Below are positions 46,001-53,412 of a stretch of DNA of 64,000 bases, piece by piece. The first letter of the stretch is position 1. Every line of letters begins with the position of its first letter. A program made the translations under genes and the position numbers. The stretch comes from CAVXGU01 sp963761615. GTDB taxonomy: Bacteria; Acidobacteriota; Vicinamibacteria; Vicinamibacterales; CAVVIG01. The stretch is from assembly GCA_963761615.1 (NCBI GenBank), contig CAVXGU010000004.1, positions 124,001-188,000 on the forward strand. The letters run 5' to 3'. Under the pieces are notes generated by a model that did no database searches, had not been told where the DNA came from, and saw nothing but the letters and a program-made list of their open reading frames with translations.

Positions 46001-46708
46001 GTGAGCGAACAGCCGAAGGCGATCATCGCTGCCGTGGACTTCGGGGAGGCATCGGCCGCGGCCGTCCGTGCGGCGGGCTACGTGGCCGGACGGCTGGGCG
46101 CGCCGCTTCGCCTGGTGCACGCGGAGACGATCGAGGCGCCCCCGTATTTCACCGCCGATCAGATCGAGGCGCTGGAGGCCCAGCGCCGGAACGCTCGCGC
46201 GCAGGCGGAGCGCTACCTGGCCGCGTTCGGGCGCCGCCAGACGGCAAGTCCGTTCGAGGCGGTCATCTCGGGCTATTCGCCCGTGGAGGCGATCCTCCGA
46301 GAGGCCGATCGCGCCAGCCTCGTCGTGATGGGCACCCACGGTCGCCGCGGGCCGGCGCGGTGGTGGCTCGGATCGGTGGCCGAGCGCGTGCTGCGGGAGA
46401 TCCGCTGCTCGCTGCTCGTCGTGCGCGCGGGCGAGGCGGTCGACAGCCTGGCGGCGCACGTCGCGGTGCACGCCTCGAGGGGGGCTGCCGGCGACGCCGC
46501 GCTCGCGTGGGCGCGAGCGCTCGCGGCGGGTGGCGGCGAGGTGGTCGATCGGCGGGCGGCGCCGGGCGCCGCGGCCGCGGCCACGCTGCAGGTCGTGGCC
46601 GTGCCGGAGCCGCGCGACGCGCGGTGGCTGTCGGAGGAAGGGGAGCCGCGGCTGCGCCAAAGCACGGTTCCGATCGCGTTCATTCCGGAATCAGGAGGTC
46701 TGTCATGA
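46001..46708 (+). CDS. Universal stress protein (single domain plus degenerate second domain)
   Basis: About 235 residues from GTG 46001, which has a strong GGGGGAGGG site 5 bases upstream; an ATG at 45986 is in frame. The N-terminal USP domain shows KAIIAAVDFGEASAAAVRAAGYVAGRLG and the ATP-binding motif VVMGTHGRRGPARWWLGSVAERVLREIRCSLLVVR. The remaining 90 residues look like a shortened second USP copy (LAWARALAAGGGEVVDR...LQVVAVPEPR) without the nucleotide motif. USP proteins support survival under stress. It follows the efflux genes and overlaps the DUF2892 gene (ATGA). Confidence 0.8.
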   Translation: MSEQPKAIIAAVDFGEASAAAVRAAGYVAGRLGAPLRLVHAETIEAPPYFTADQIEALEAQRRNARAQAERYLAAFGRRQTASPFEAVISGYSPVEAILREADRASLVVMGTHGRRGPARWWLGSVAERVLREIRCSLLVVRAGEAVDSLAAHVAVHASRGAAGDAALAWARALAAGGGEVVDRRAAPGAAAAATLQVVAVPEPRDARWLSEEGEPRLRQSTVPIAFIPESGGLS

Positions 46709-46893
46709 CCGTCGAACGGGCGCTGCGTCTCATTGCCGGTGTGTTCGTGTTCGCCAGCGTGCTCGCGGGACTGTTCGTGCACCCGTATTTCCTGTTCTTC
46801 ACGGCGTTCGTGGGCCTGAATCTCGTGCAGTCGGCGTTCACCGACCGCTGCCCGATGAAGTCGATCCTCAAGGGGGCCGGCCTGAAGGAGTGA
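46705..46893 (+). CDS. DUF2892-type small membrane protein
   Basis: A 62-residue protein with two membrane helices (ALRLIAGVFVFASVLAGLFV and FLFFTAFVGLNLVQSAF), followed by the conserved RCPMKSILKGAG end, which fits the DUF2892/YgaP-membrane family. That family is often found fused or linked to rhodanese or stress genes; the function is unknown. The start is preceded by AGGAGG at 46693-46698. It ends the efflux operon. Confidence 0.82.
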   Translation: MTVERALRLIAGVFVFASVLAGLFVHPYFLFFTAFVGLNLVQSAFTDRCPMKSILKGAGLKE

Positions 46894-46919
46894 AGGCGGC
46901 CGCCGGCCGTCGGGCGTGT

Positions 46920-46925
46920 GATAAT
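46920..46925 (+). promoter_or_regulatory. -10 box of tRNA-Arg
   Basis: GATAAT within TGTGATAAT (an extended -10 form) ends 26 bases before the mature tRNA 5' end. Confidence 0.5.
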
Positions 46926-46951
46926 ATGCAGGTTTCGTCCGACCTCGTAGA

Positions 46952-47028
46952 GGGCCCATAGCTCAGTTGGATAGAGCGTCTGGCTACGAACCAGGAGGTC
47001 GCAGGTTCGAGTCCTGCTGGGCCCGCCA
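46952..47028 (+). tRNA. tRNA-Arg (anticodon ACG), CCA encoded
   Basis: A 77-nt cloverleaf. Acceptor GGGCCCA pairs with TGGGCCC, discriminator G and encoded CCA. D-loop region GCTCAGTTGGATAGAGC. The anticodon stem-loop has loop CTACGAA, giving anticodon ACG. T-arm GCAGG-TTCGAGT-CCTGC. A34 of this tRNA is normally edited to inosine by TadA so it can read CGU, CGC and CGA codons. The tadA gene starts 43 bases downstream. Confidence 0.95.
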
Positions 47029-47071
47029 CTCGTGGCTCCCCTGAATCGACGGGCGAGTTCCAGACTACCCC

Positions 47072-47545
47072 GTGAGCCCCGCCAACCCGTTCGACCAATC
47101 TCACTTTGAACGGCTGATGCGCGCGGCTCTGGACGAGGCGCGGCGCGCGGCCGGGACCGGTGAAGTGCCCGTCGGTGCCGTCGTCGCCATCGAAGGCGAG
47201 ATCGTCGGGCGAGGCTTCAATCAGCCAATCAGCCGACACGACCCGACGGCGCACGCCGAAGTGATTGCGCTGCGCGACGCGGCCTCACACATCGGCAACT
47301 ATCGCCTGACGGGCGCGACGCTCTGCGTCACCATCGAGCCCTGTCTGATGTGCGTCGGTGCAATGATCCACGCGCGGATCGGCACGCTCGTCTATGGCGC
47401 GGCAGAGCCCAAGTCGGGCGCCGTCGTGTCCACCGTGCGCGCGGGGGAACTGCCAGGGCTGAACCACCGCTTCGAAGCGATCGGCGGCGTGCTCGAGGAC
47501 GAGTGCCGCGCGCTCGTGCGGGCCTTCTTCAAGAGCCGGCGGTAA
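47072..47545 (+). CDS. tadA: tRNA-specific adenosine deaminase TadA
   Basis: A 157-residue zinc deaminase. It has TAHAEVIALRDA (HAE motif: zinc histidine and catalytic glutamate), TIEPCLMCVGAMIHARI (PCxxC zinc site), VVSTVRAGELPGLNHRF and LEDECRALVRAFF. The Asn-rich NHRFEAIGGV form is typical of TadA rather than of guanine deaminases. Known role: A34 to I34 in tRNA-Arg(ACG). GTG start at 47072 without a clear ribosome site; an ATG at 47117 is less likely. The substrate tRNA gene is immediately upstream, so one transcript could carry both. Confidence 0.93.
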   Translation: MSPANPFDQSHFERLMRAALDEARRAAGTGEVPVGAVVAIEGEIVGRGFNQPISRHDPTAHAEVIALRDAASHIGNYRLTGATLCVTIEPCLMCVGAMIHARIGTLVYGAAEPKSGAVVSTVRAGELPGLNHRFEAIGGVLEDECRALVRAFFKSRR

Positions 47546-47582
47546 GGCTCCCGGCTCCGGGCTTCCGTCTGCGGCCGCCATG

Positions 47583-47607
47583 AAAAACCGACGCCCCGCC
47601 GGTTTTC
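47583..47607 (+). terminator. Rho-independent terminator-like hairpin after tadA
   Basis: AAAACCG at 47584-47590 and CGGTTTT at 47600-47606 pair over 7 bp around a 9-base GC loop, followed by CC. The stem is symmetric, with A and T runs on either side, so it could act on both strands. The rest of the 47546-47788 gap holds no gene I can support. Confidence 0.6.
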
Positions 47608-47788
47608 CGCAATCCATCCCAGGCGCCGAATCTCTGCCGTTCCGGGTCATCGCATAAGTCACTGAGCCAGCAGGGCTTTCATTTCCTCCCATCGAGCCGA
47701 TTCTCTGGTGCGGCCGTCACTGCCGGCGGCGCGTTTGCATCTCTACAACAGGGGATTTGGTTGCACTCGAACTTGTAAGGAGCTTCCC

Positions 47789-48343
47789 ATGTTTCGCAGA
47801 CTCGCGTTTCTCACCGCCGCCGCCGTCGCGGCCGCGACGATGATCGCCGCCGCCCAGGGCCGGGGACCGCAGCCTGGCCCGCAATCGCCGGAGCAACAGC
47901 AGCAGGCGCAGCAGCAACAGCAGCAGACGCAACAGCAGCAGACGCAACAGCAGCAGCTGCAACTGCAGCAGCAGCAAATGGCCCAGATGCAGCAGATGAT
48001 GCAGCGGATGGACCAGGTCGCCACGCGCACGCAGCAGCTGTCGCAGACGATGACGCAGCAGATGGATCGGCTGCAGACGCAGGACCGCGATCGCGTGCGC
48101 CTGCTGCAGCAGCTCTGTGACGCCGTGAACGCCCAGGCTCGCGACACCAGGCGATCGATGGACCAAATCCACCTGATGCTGCAGGACCAGACGCTCACGC
48201 AGGATCGGGACACGCAGCGCGACATGGATCGCCTGCGCGATCGGCTCAACGCAGTCACCGATGGTCTGCAGGACATGGCGACGACCATGGAGCAGATGCA
48301 CGAGCGCATCCAGACCCGCACCACCAGCACCAGCGGACTGTGA
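47789..48343 (+). CDS. Secreted glutamine-rich coiled-coil protein
   Basis: A 184-residue protein. The signal peptide is MFRRLAFLTAAAVAAATMIAAAQ. A long run of glutamine-rich sequence follows (PEQQQQAQQQQQQTQQQQ and similar, residues about 35-70). Then comes a regular heptad-like Gln/Met/Asp/Arg region (MQQMMQRMDQVATRTQQLSQ) predicted to be a coiled coil. No family is recognised. A TAAGGAG site precedes the ATG. It lies 1 base from the next gene, a beta-barrel-like protein, so the two may act together at the cell surface. Confidence 0.75.
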   Translation: MFRRLAFLTAAAVAAATMIAAAQGRGPQPGPQSPEQQQQAQQQQQQTQQQQTQQQQLQLQQQQMAQMQQMMQRMDQVATRTQQLSQTMTQQMDRLQTQDRDRVRLLQQLCDAVNAQARDTRRSMDQIHLMLQDQTLTQDRDTQRDMDRLRDRLNAVTDGLQDMATTMEQMHERIQTRTTSTSGL

Positions 48344-48344
48344 C

Positions 48345-49148
48345 ATGACCTCCCTGGTGCACGGACGGCGGCGCCTTTGGGTGCGGCGCCTGACTGCCGG
48401 CCTGACGATGGTCGTCGGGCTGGCGGCGGCGCCGCCCGTCCGTGCTCAGGCGGTCGGCTACACGCTGTCCGTCTATGGCGCGCACGGCACCTATCCCGTC
48501 ACCGCCACCACGACGACGAGCGCGTACGTCTTCAACAGCGTGGACGTCACGACCGGTCCCGTGCGGACGACGTTCGCCGTTCCATTCGTCCATCAGCGGA
48601 CCCTTTCGACAGGCGCGGCGATCGATCCACTGACAGGCGGCCTGCTCGACGTCGAGAGTCACGCGACCGGCTTCGGCGATCCGCTGATTCGCGTCGACCT
48701 TCGTGTGCTGAACGATCGTCCGCGCGGGCTGCAGATCGGGGTTGCCGGCTCGGTCAAGCTGCCCGTCGTCGACGCCGCCAGCGGGCTCGGGACCGGCAAG
48801 GCCGACGTGGGCATCGGCGGGTCGCTGTTCAAGGCGGCGGGCGGGACGTCGGTCTTCGCCGATCTGCTCTTCTGGAAGTACGGCGATCCCGAGGGCGTCG
48901 CGTTCCAGGATTCGCTCTCGTACAGCGTCGGGGTGGGGCGGATGATCGGCCGCGGTCGCTGGTCCGCGATGCTCGCGCTCGCGGGGTTCTCGCGCGGGAT
49001 CGACAGCGGCGCGGCGCCGCTGCAGCTGAACGCCTCGGTGCTCGCGCTGGCCAGCCGCCATCAGAGCCTCGCCCTGACCGCCGGCGTGGGGCTGAACGAC
49101 GCGTCGGGCGACTTCTCCCTCGGCGCGAGCTGGCGGGTCACACGGTAG
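48345..49148 (+). CDS. Exported beta-barrel-like protein
   Basis: A 267-residue protein. After a signal peptide (LTAGLTMVVGLAAAPPVRAQ) comes alternating hydrophobic sequence rich in Gly, Ser and Thr with aromatic ends (YTLSVYGAHGTYPVTATTTTSAYVFN; GFGDPLIRVDLRVLNDRPRGLQIGVAGSVKLP; SLGASWRVTR). It resembles outer membrane beta-barrels of the phenol-degradation/MetA-like or DUF3187-like group; this is a fold-level guess only. The last strand ends in an aromatic-hydrophobic pattern typical of outer membrane proteins, though with R at the terminus. It starts 1 base after the stop of the Q-rich gene. Confidence 0.72.
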   Translation: MTSLVHGRRRLWVRRLTAGLTMVVGLAAAPPVRAQAVGYTLSVYGAHGTYPVTATTTTSAYVFNSVDVTTGPVRTTFAVPFVHQRTLSTGAAIDPLTGGLLDVESHATGFGDPLIRVDLRVLNDRPRGLQIGVAGSVKLPVVDAASGLGTGKADVGIGGSLFKAAGGTSVFADLLFWKYGDPEGVAFQDSLSYSVGVGRMIGRGRWSAMLALAGFSRGIDSGAAPLQLNASVLALASRHQSLALTAGVGLNDASGDFSLGASWRVTR

Positions 49149-49176
49149 CCATCGAAGCTCCGGGTCCTGGGCCCTG

Positions 49177-49182
49177 TATAAT
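49177..49182 (+). promoter_or_regulatory. -10 box of tRNA-Ser
   Basis: A perfect TATAAT ends 31 bases before the mature tRNA-Ser 5' end. Confidence 0.6.
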
Positions 49183-49213
49183 TAGGGGTCCGTCGATTGC
49201 AGGCCAGCCTTGC

Positions 49214-49304
49214 GGAGAGGTACCGAAGTGGTCGTAACGGGGGCGCCTCGAAAGCGTCTTGTCGGGTAACCGGCACGTGGGTTCGAATCCCACCCTCTCC
49301 GCCA
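49214..49304 (+). tRNA. tRNA-Ser (anticodon CGA), CCA encoded
   Basis: A 91-nt tRNA with a long variable arm. Acceptor GGAGAGG pairs with CCTCTCC, discriminator G and CCA. The anticodon loop CTCGAAA gives anticodon CGA. The variable arm TGTCGGGTAACCGGCA forms its own stem. T-arm TGGG-TTCGAAT-CCCA. The tyrosine recombinase starts 26 bases downstream, a usual position for an element integrated at the tRNA 3' end. Confidence 0.95.
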
Positions 49305-49329
49305 CACTTAAAGCCAAAACAAGCCCGAG

Positions 49330-50190
49330 GTGCCGAGCGTTCAGGACGCGGTGGAGAAGTTCATCGCCGATGCCGACGCGCGGCATCTCGCGCCCGAGAC
49401 CGTCCGGAAGTACAAGAACCTCCTCGAGCGCCGCTTCGTGCCCTGGTGCGAGTCCAAGGGCTATCGCCTGCTGAAGCAGGTGGACGTCGGCGCCGTGCGC
49501 GAGTTCCGCGAGACGTGGGACGACAGCGCCGCTTATGTGAGCAAGAATCTGAAGCGGATGCGCGCCTTCTTCCGATTCTGCGAGCAGGCCAGGTGGGTCG
49601 ATCGGAATCCCGCCGCGAGCGTGAAGGCACCGAAGGTCAAGCGGACGCCAACGCTGCCGTTCTCAGCGGAAGAGATGAAGCGGATTCTCGACGCGTGCAA
49701 TCAATATCCGGGCAACGCCGATCGCATGAAGGCCTTCGTGCTCACCATGCGGCACTCGGGCCTGCGGATCGGCGACACCATCGCGCTGAAACGGGACCGG
49801 ATCAAGGGCAACAAGCTGTTCCTCTACACGCAGAAGACCGGCACGCCCGTGTACGTCCCCCTGCCGCCGGCGACCGTCGTTGCACTCAAGCGCCTGGAGG
49901 CGGACGGCGACTACTTCTTCACCAGTGGACGGGCGAAGCCCCAGACCGCACGCGCGAACTGGTCACGCTATCTCGACACGGTGTTCGCGACCGCGAAGGT
50001 CGTTGGCGCGCACTCGCACCGGTTCCGCGACACGTTTGCCGTGTCGCTCCTGGAAGCCGGCGTGTCGATCGAAAACGTCTCAGTGCTCCTCGGCCACTCA
50101 TCGGTCCGCGTCACGGAGCGGCACTACAAGCCGTGGGTGCAAACCCTCCAGAAGAAGCTCGAAGAGGAAGTCCGGAAGGCGTGGAGCTGA
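49330..50190 (+). CDS. Tyrosine recombinase (phage-type integrase)
   Basis: A 286-residue recombinase, GTG start. The N-terminal SAM-like core-binding part ends near residue 105 (KNLKRMRAFFRFCEQARWVDRNPA). The catalytic part has Arg in HSGLRIGD near 146, HSHRFRD near 228, LGHSS near 254 and the tyrosine in HYKPW near 265. All main catalytic positions are seen, so the enzyme is probably active. It lies directly after tRNA-Ser. An internal fragment of a close relative is fused into the ORF at 55247. Confidence 0.9.
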   Translation: MPSVQDAVEKFIADADARHLAPETVRKYKNLLERRFVPWCESKGYRLLKQVDVGAVREFRETWDDSAAYVSKNLKRMRAFFRFCEQARWVDRNPAASVKAPKVKRTPTLPFSAEEMKRILDACNQYPGNADRMKAFVLTMRHSGLRIGDTIALKRDRIKGNKLFLYTQKTGTPVYVPLPPATVVALKRLEADGDYFFTSGRAKPQTARANWSRYLDTVFATAKVVGAHSHRFRDTFAVSLLEAGVSIENVSVLLGHSSVRVTERHYKPWVQTLQKKLEEEVRKAWS

Positions 50191-50191
50191 C

Positions 50192-50599
50192 GTGAGCGAC
50201 CCGCGCCCGACCGTCGTCATCCTGGCGGGCCCGAACGGTGCGGGAAAGACGACCTTGGCGAGCCGCTCCTTCGCACCCTGGATACGAGAGCTCCGAGCAT
50301 CCGGATACAGGGTTCATCTCTTCTTCCTCTGGCTGGCGTCGCCGAATTTGGCGGTTCAGCGCGTCGCCGATCGGGTTCGTTTGGGCGGCCATGATGTTCC
50401 GGCCGGCACGATCCGGCGGCGATACCGCTCGGGCCTCAGGAACTTGCTCAGTCTCTACCAGCCGATCGTGACGACTTGGTCCGTGTACGACTGCTCTGGC
50501 CTAAAGGCGAAGCTGGTTGCGGAGAGCCTGGAATCTGCTCCTGTCACGGTCTACGATAGGGAAATCTGGGCAGCCGTCCTGCGGCAAGGAAGCGAATGA
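50192..50599 (+). CDS. Zeta-toxin-like kinase, shortened by internal deletion
   Basis: 135 residues, about 55-60 shorter than typical relatives. The Walker A GPNGAGKTT is present near residue 14, and the C-terminal part APWIRELRASGYRVHLFFLWL...DVPAGTIRRRYRSGLRNL is well conserved. The middle, where the substrate-binding and catalytic acidic residue lie, is missing between TTLASRS and FAPWI. It is therefore probably inactive as a UDP-sugar kinase toxin, unless it acts as a decoy. GTG start one base after the integrase stop. The stop overlaps the small partner gene (ATGA). Confidence 0.7.
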   Translation: MSDPRPTVVILAGPNGAGKTTLASRSFAPWIRELRASGYRVHLFFLWLASPNLAVQRVADRVRLGGHDVPAGTIRRRYRSGLRNLLSLYQPIVTTWSVYDCSGLKAKLVAESLESAPVTVYDREIWAAVLRQGSE

Positions 50600-50778
50600 A
50601 GACTCAAACGCAACGAGACGTCGATCGCATTCTGACGGAGCACCGGAGAGTGGTTGATCGGGCCCTCGATCGAGGCATCCGAAAGGCAATCCTGCGGCAC
50701 AAGAAAGACCAGTTCCCCGTCGTGATCGAGCGCGACGGCAAGATCCAGTGGGTCGAGCCAGAGGACCTCAGCGACTAG
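50596..50778 (+). CDS. Small partner of the zeta-like gene (putative antitoxin)
   Basis: A 60-residue protein starting MKTQTQRDVDRILTEHRRVVDRALDRGIRKAI. It is basic and helical, with an acidic end (WVEPEDLSD). The 4-base ATGA overlap with the upstream kinase gene and the conserved sequence type suggest a toxin-antitoxin partner. The order toxin-antitoxin is unlike many classical pairs. No DNA-binding motif is evident. Role by inference only. Confidence 0.6.
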   Translation: MKTQTQRDVDRILTEHRRVVDRALDRGIRKAILRHKKDQFPVVIERDGKIQWVEPEDLSD

Positions 50779-50788
50779 CCTCCCGAAG

Positions 50789-51507
50789 GTGGCGCACGAA
50801 TCTACCCACAGCACTCTCAAGACATTTCTGGCGGATCCTGCCCGTCCCGCCGACACTCTCTGCTATCACGAGTTGCAGGGGTTTCTCTTCGCTGTCTCCA
50901 GCGCGCCCGAGTTGATCCGGCCATCCGAATGGATGCCGGTCATATTCGCCGACAAGGAAGCCGGCTACGCGGACCTCGACGAGGCACGTCTCGTGCTCGG
51001 CGAGCTCATGGCCCTGTACAACGCGATCAACGCCTTGGTGTTCGCCGACGCTGCAACCCTGCCGGCCGATTGCGCGTTCCGCGACGACATCCTGGCGAAC
51101 CTGGACGCTGACGCACCCATATCCCAGTGGTCCCGCGGCTTCGTGCTGGGTCACCAGTGGCTGGAAGAACTCTGGGATGAATACCTGCCAGAGGCGCTGG
51201 ACGAACAGTTTTCAGCCGCGCTCATGGTGTTGAGCTGCTTCGCTTCCCGCAAGATGGCAGAGGCGTTCCGGGAGGATGCCGCCACCGACGAGACCCTCGA
51301 AGCCTTCGCTGCCAAGATTCGCGAACTGGTTCCAGAACGCCGTCGGCGAGTACGCGCGCTTTGGCCGGACGATCGCCCGCGTGTTGGCGGAGGAGTCCGA
51401 AGATGAGCGGACCCCGCTCCGCGTGGTCAAGACCGGGCGGAACGAATCCCTGCCCGTGCGGAAGCGGCCGCAAGTACAAGAAGTGTTGCGGAGCCAAGGT
51501 CGGCTGA
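50789..51507 (+). pseudogene. UPF0149/YecA-type protein with SEC-C zinc motif, two frameshifts
   Basis: Frame 1 (50789 to about 51310): FLADPARPADTLCYHELQGFLFAVSSAPELIRPSEWMPVIFAD, typical of the YecA/YgfB family. Frame 2: AVGEYARFGRTIARVLAEESEDERTPLRVVKTGRNES. Frame 3: CPCGSGRKYKKCCGAKVG and stop, a clear SEC-C zinc motif. Shifts occur near 51310-51330 and at about 51448 (an extra C). Together they form one gene of about 238 residues. Either there are two sequencing errors or the gene is decayed. Confidence 0.72.
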
Positions 51508-51525
51508 CGCAACGAGTTCTTCGGC

Positions 51526-52314
51526 TCACGGTCCAACTCCGAGACGATACCATCGAAAGTGCTCGAAGATCTGAACTCGTTCTTCATCTTCAATCAATAT
51601 CCGGCGGTTCTCTCTCGCAATCATCCCGATCACATCGGCGTCCGGATCGTTGAAGCGGTCAAGCACGCCGGCTACGGTGTCACGGAGCGATTTGTCCAGG
51701 AACTGTCGCCCATCAGCGCCGAGCAGCCACGCGCAGGTGTACTCATAGGGCACGCCCTCGCCTTGATGCTCCACACCGTATCGGCGTTCGTCGTCCTCCA
51801 GGTAGTGCCGAAGGCAGTGAAAGACGCCGGTCAAATCTTTGGGCTGCTTCCTGTCGCTGAAGGCGACCAGCTTGAGCAGGGTGTAGAGGGGCAGAGGCGC
51901 AAGTGGAACAGTAGGACCGCCCTCGATCTTCGTCGGGACGGCATGCCGTACGACTCGGCCGAGACCCGCCATGTTGAACACGAAGCCTTCTCCGAGCTGG
52001 AGACGCCCATCCGGTGCGAGTGAGTCGCTGAACGGAAGAAGATCGACGAGGCCTCCTGAAGAGTGCTGCATCCGGTGAGGCAGAGGGGTGCGGGTGAAGC
52101 CGAAGCCTGCAAGTCGGTCCTTCAGGGTCTCGAAATCGGCGAGACTCTGAACAACGACCGCAACGTCCGCGTCGTTGGTCATCTGCGCAGGGCGAGCGTC
52201 CAGGAGCAGTTCTGGAACAAGGGCGCCGACGATTCCGAATGGAATACCGAGCTCGCGCAGGCCGCGCTCCAAATCCGTGACGGCCGGAAGCAAGCCGGGC
52301 TCAATGCGTGGCAT
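51526..52314 (-). CDS. AbiEii-like nucleotidyltransferase
   Basis: A 262-residue nucleotidyltransferase-like protein. The N-terminal half shows FGIVGALVPELLLDARPAQMTNDADVAVVV, a G-x(n)-DxD site of the DNA polymerase beta superfamily, and LVDLLPFSD. The C-terminal half includes PLAPLPLYTLLKLVAFSDRKQPKDLTGVFHCL. The AbiEii group comprises the toxin half of type IV toxin-antitoxin / abortive infection systems. Its start overlaps by 14 bases the end of the AbiEi-like gene, the usual antitoxin-then-toxin order. Confidence 0.78.
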   Translation of the reverse strand: MPRIEPGLLPAVTDLERGLRELGIPFGIVGALVPELLLDARPAQMTNDADVAVVVQSLADFETLKDRLAGFGFTRTPLPHRMQHSSGGLVDLLPFSDSLAPDGRLQLGEGFVFNMAGLGRVVRHAVPTKIEGGPTVPLAPLPLYTLLKLVAFSDRKQPKDLTGVFHCLRHYLEDDERRYGVEHQGEGVPYEYTCAWLLGADGRQFLDKSLRDTVAGVLDRFNDPDADVIGMIARENRRILIEDEERVQIFEHFRWYRLGVGP

Positions 52315-53378
52315 GGTCGAGCACCTTCGGTAACAGGAGTTCGGCCGCTTCGAGCGCCTGACCCGTGCCCCGGTATCGCAGCTCGGCGTAGGCCAGCAGA
52401 ATCGGGCGCTACGGGGAATGCGCCGTTGGCCGTCTCGGGGATTGCAAGCGGGCCCGGAGGTTCGATGATCAACAGATTGCCGCCGCGGACGGCGGGTTGA
52501 GCGACCAGAGCTTTCTGGGTTTCTCGATCCTCGAATGCGGGAATTGGGGCGTAGACCTCCGTCTCCTCTGCCCGGAAGAAGTGCGTGCGGAGCTCTGCCG
52601 CGTCAGCCCCGGTGAGTGCCCACGGCTGCGCGCGCGCGCCGAGGACGGTTTGCAGCCGCGTCCAGATTTCCTGCTTTTCTCCAGCGCGAACTTGGAAGCG
52701 GCGTTCCGTCAACTTCGGACGAAGTCCCTCGACATAGGCCTGGAGCCAGAGGGCCACGAGCGCCTGGTGGTCCGCGATTCGTCGTCCATCCTTCCCGTCG
52801 AGCAGGATCCGCGGGCGGCAAGGTCGTTCATGCATGCGGTCAGCGTGCCCAGGGCGACGCCCGCGTGGTCTGCCAACGTGCGGTAGGGGGCATTCGTCAG
52901 GGTGGGCTGGACCAGGATCGCCATGACCGTCTTAATCCAGCCCTTGTGCGGGCGGCCGGGGTTACGCATCGTTTGCTTGGGTGGCTGTCGTCCCTCCACG
53001 TGAACGAAGTGACCAGGCGCGTCGAGGTGTGCGTTGCCCGCGAGGTCGAGGTAGTCGATTTCTGCGCGTTCGAGGACGGCGGCCTGTTGACGTCGGATGT
53101 GGGGCGCCAGAAGCAGGAGCTTGTCGCCTGCGTGTTCGGCCGGCAAGTCCGCTCTGCGCCGTTTGAGCTGTTCGACGATGACTCCGACGTCTTGATGACG
53201 GAGGTGACGCTTCTCCTTGACCAGGTAGTGAAGCGGGCCGCCCGGGGTTTCCCAGGTGACGATACCGTCGAAGTGGGCCAGGACCTTCTGCGGCACACGC
53301 AGCTTCGCCTTTGGCAGCCACTTCTGGAGGGCCAGCCGGTACAGGTCCAGGTCGGGAGCAATTTCAGGCCGAGCCATG
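52301..53378 (-). pseudogene. AbiEi-like antitoxin, two apparent frameshifts
   Basis: About 358 residues in total. N-terminal frame (from ATG 53378): ARPEIAPDLDLYRLALQKWLPKAKLRVPQKVLAHFDG, later RTLADHAGVALGTLTACMNDLAARG, a winged-helix-like segment. The middle frame continues LLDGKDGRRIADHQALVALWLQAYVEGLRPKL. The final frame ends LLAYAELRYRGTGQALEAAELLLPKVLDHATH. Shifts lie near 52810 (one base missing) and near 52406 (one base extra). AbiEi proteins repress their own operon and neutralise AbiEii. An 8-bp palindrome precedes the start. If the shifts are real, the toxin would lack its partner. Confidence 0.68.
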
Positions 53379-53392
53379 TTCAGAATACTACC

Positions 53393-53412
53393 ATGTTCAT
53401 TAATAATGAACA
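53393..53412 (-). promoter_or_regulatory. Operator-like palindrome upstream of the AbiEi gene
   Basis: GTTCATTA-A-TAATGAAC at 53396-53412, with 8-bp perfect arms. The motif CATGTTCA is also repeated directly at 53376-53383 and 53393-53400. A -10-like TAGTAT at 53386-53391 (minus strand) ends 7 bases before the ATG. Binding of the AbiEi protein here would give autoregulation. Confidence 0.55.
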
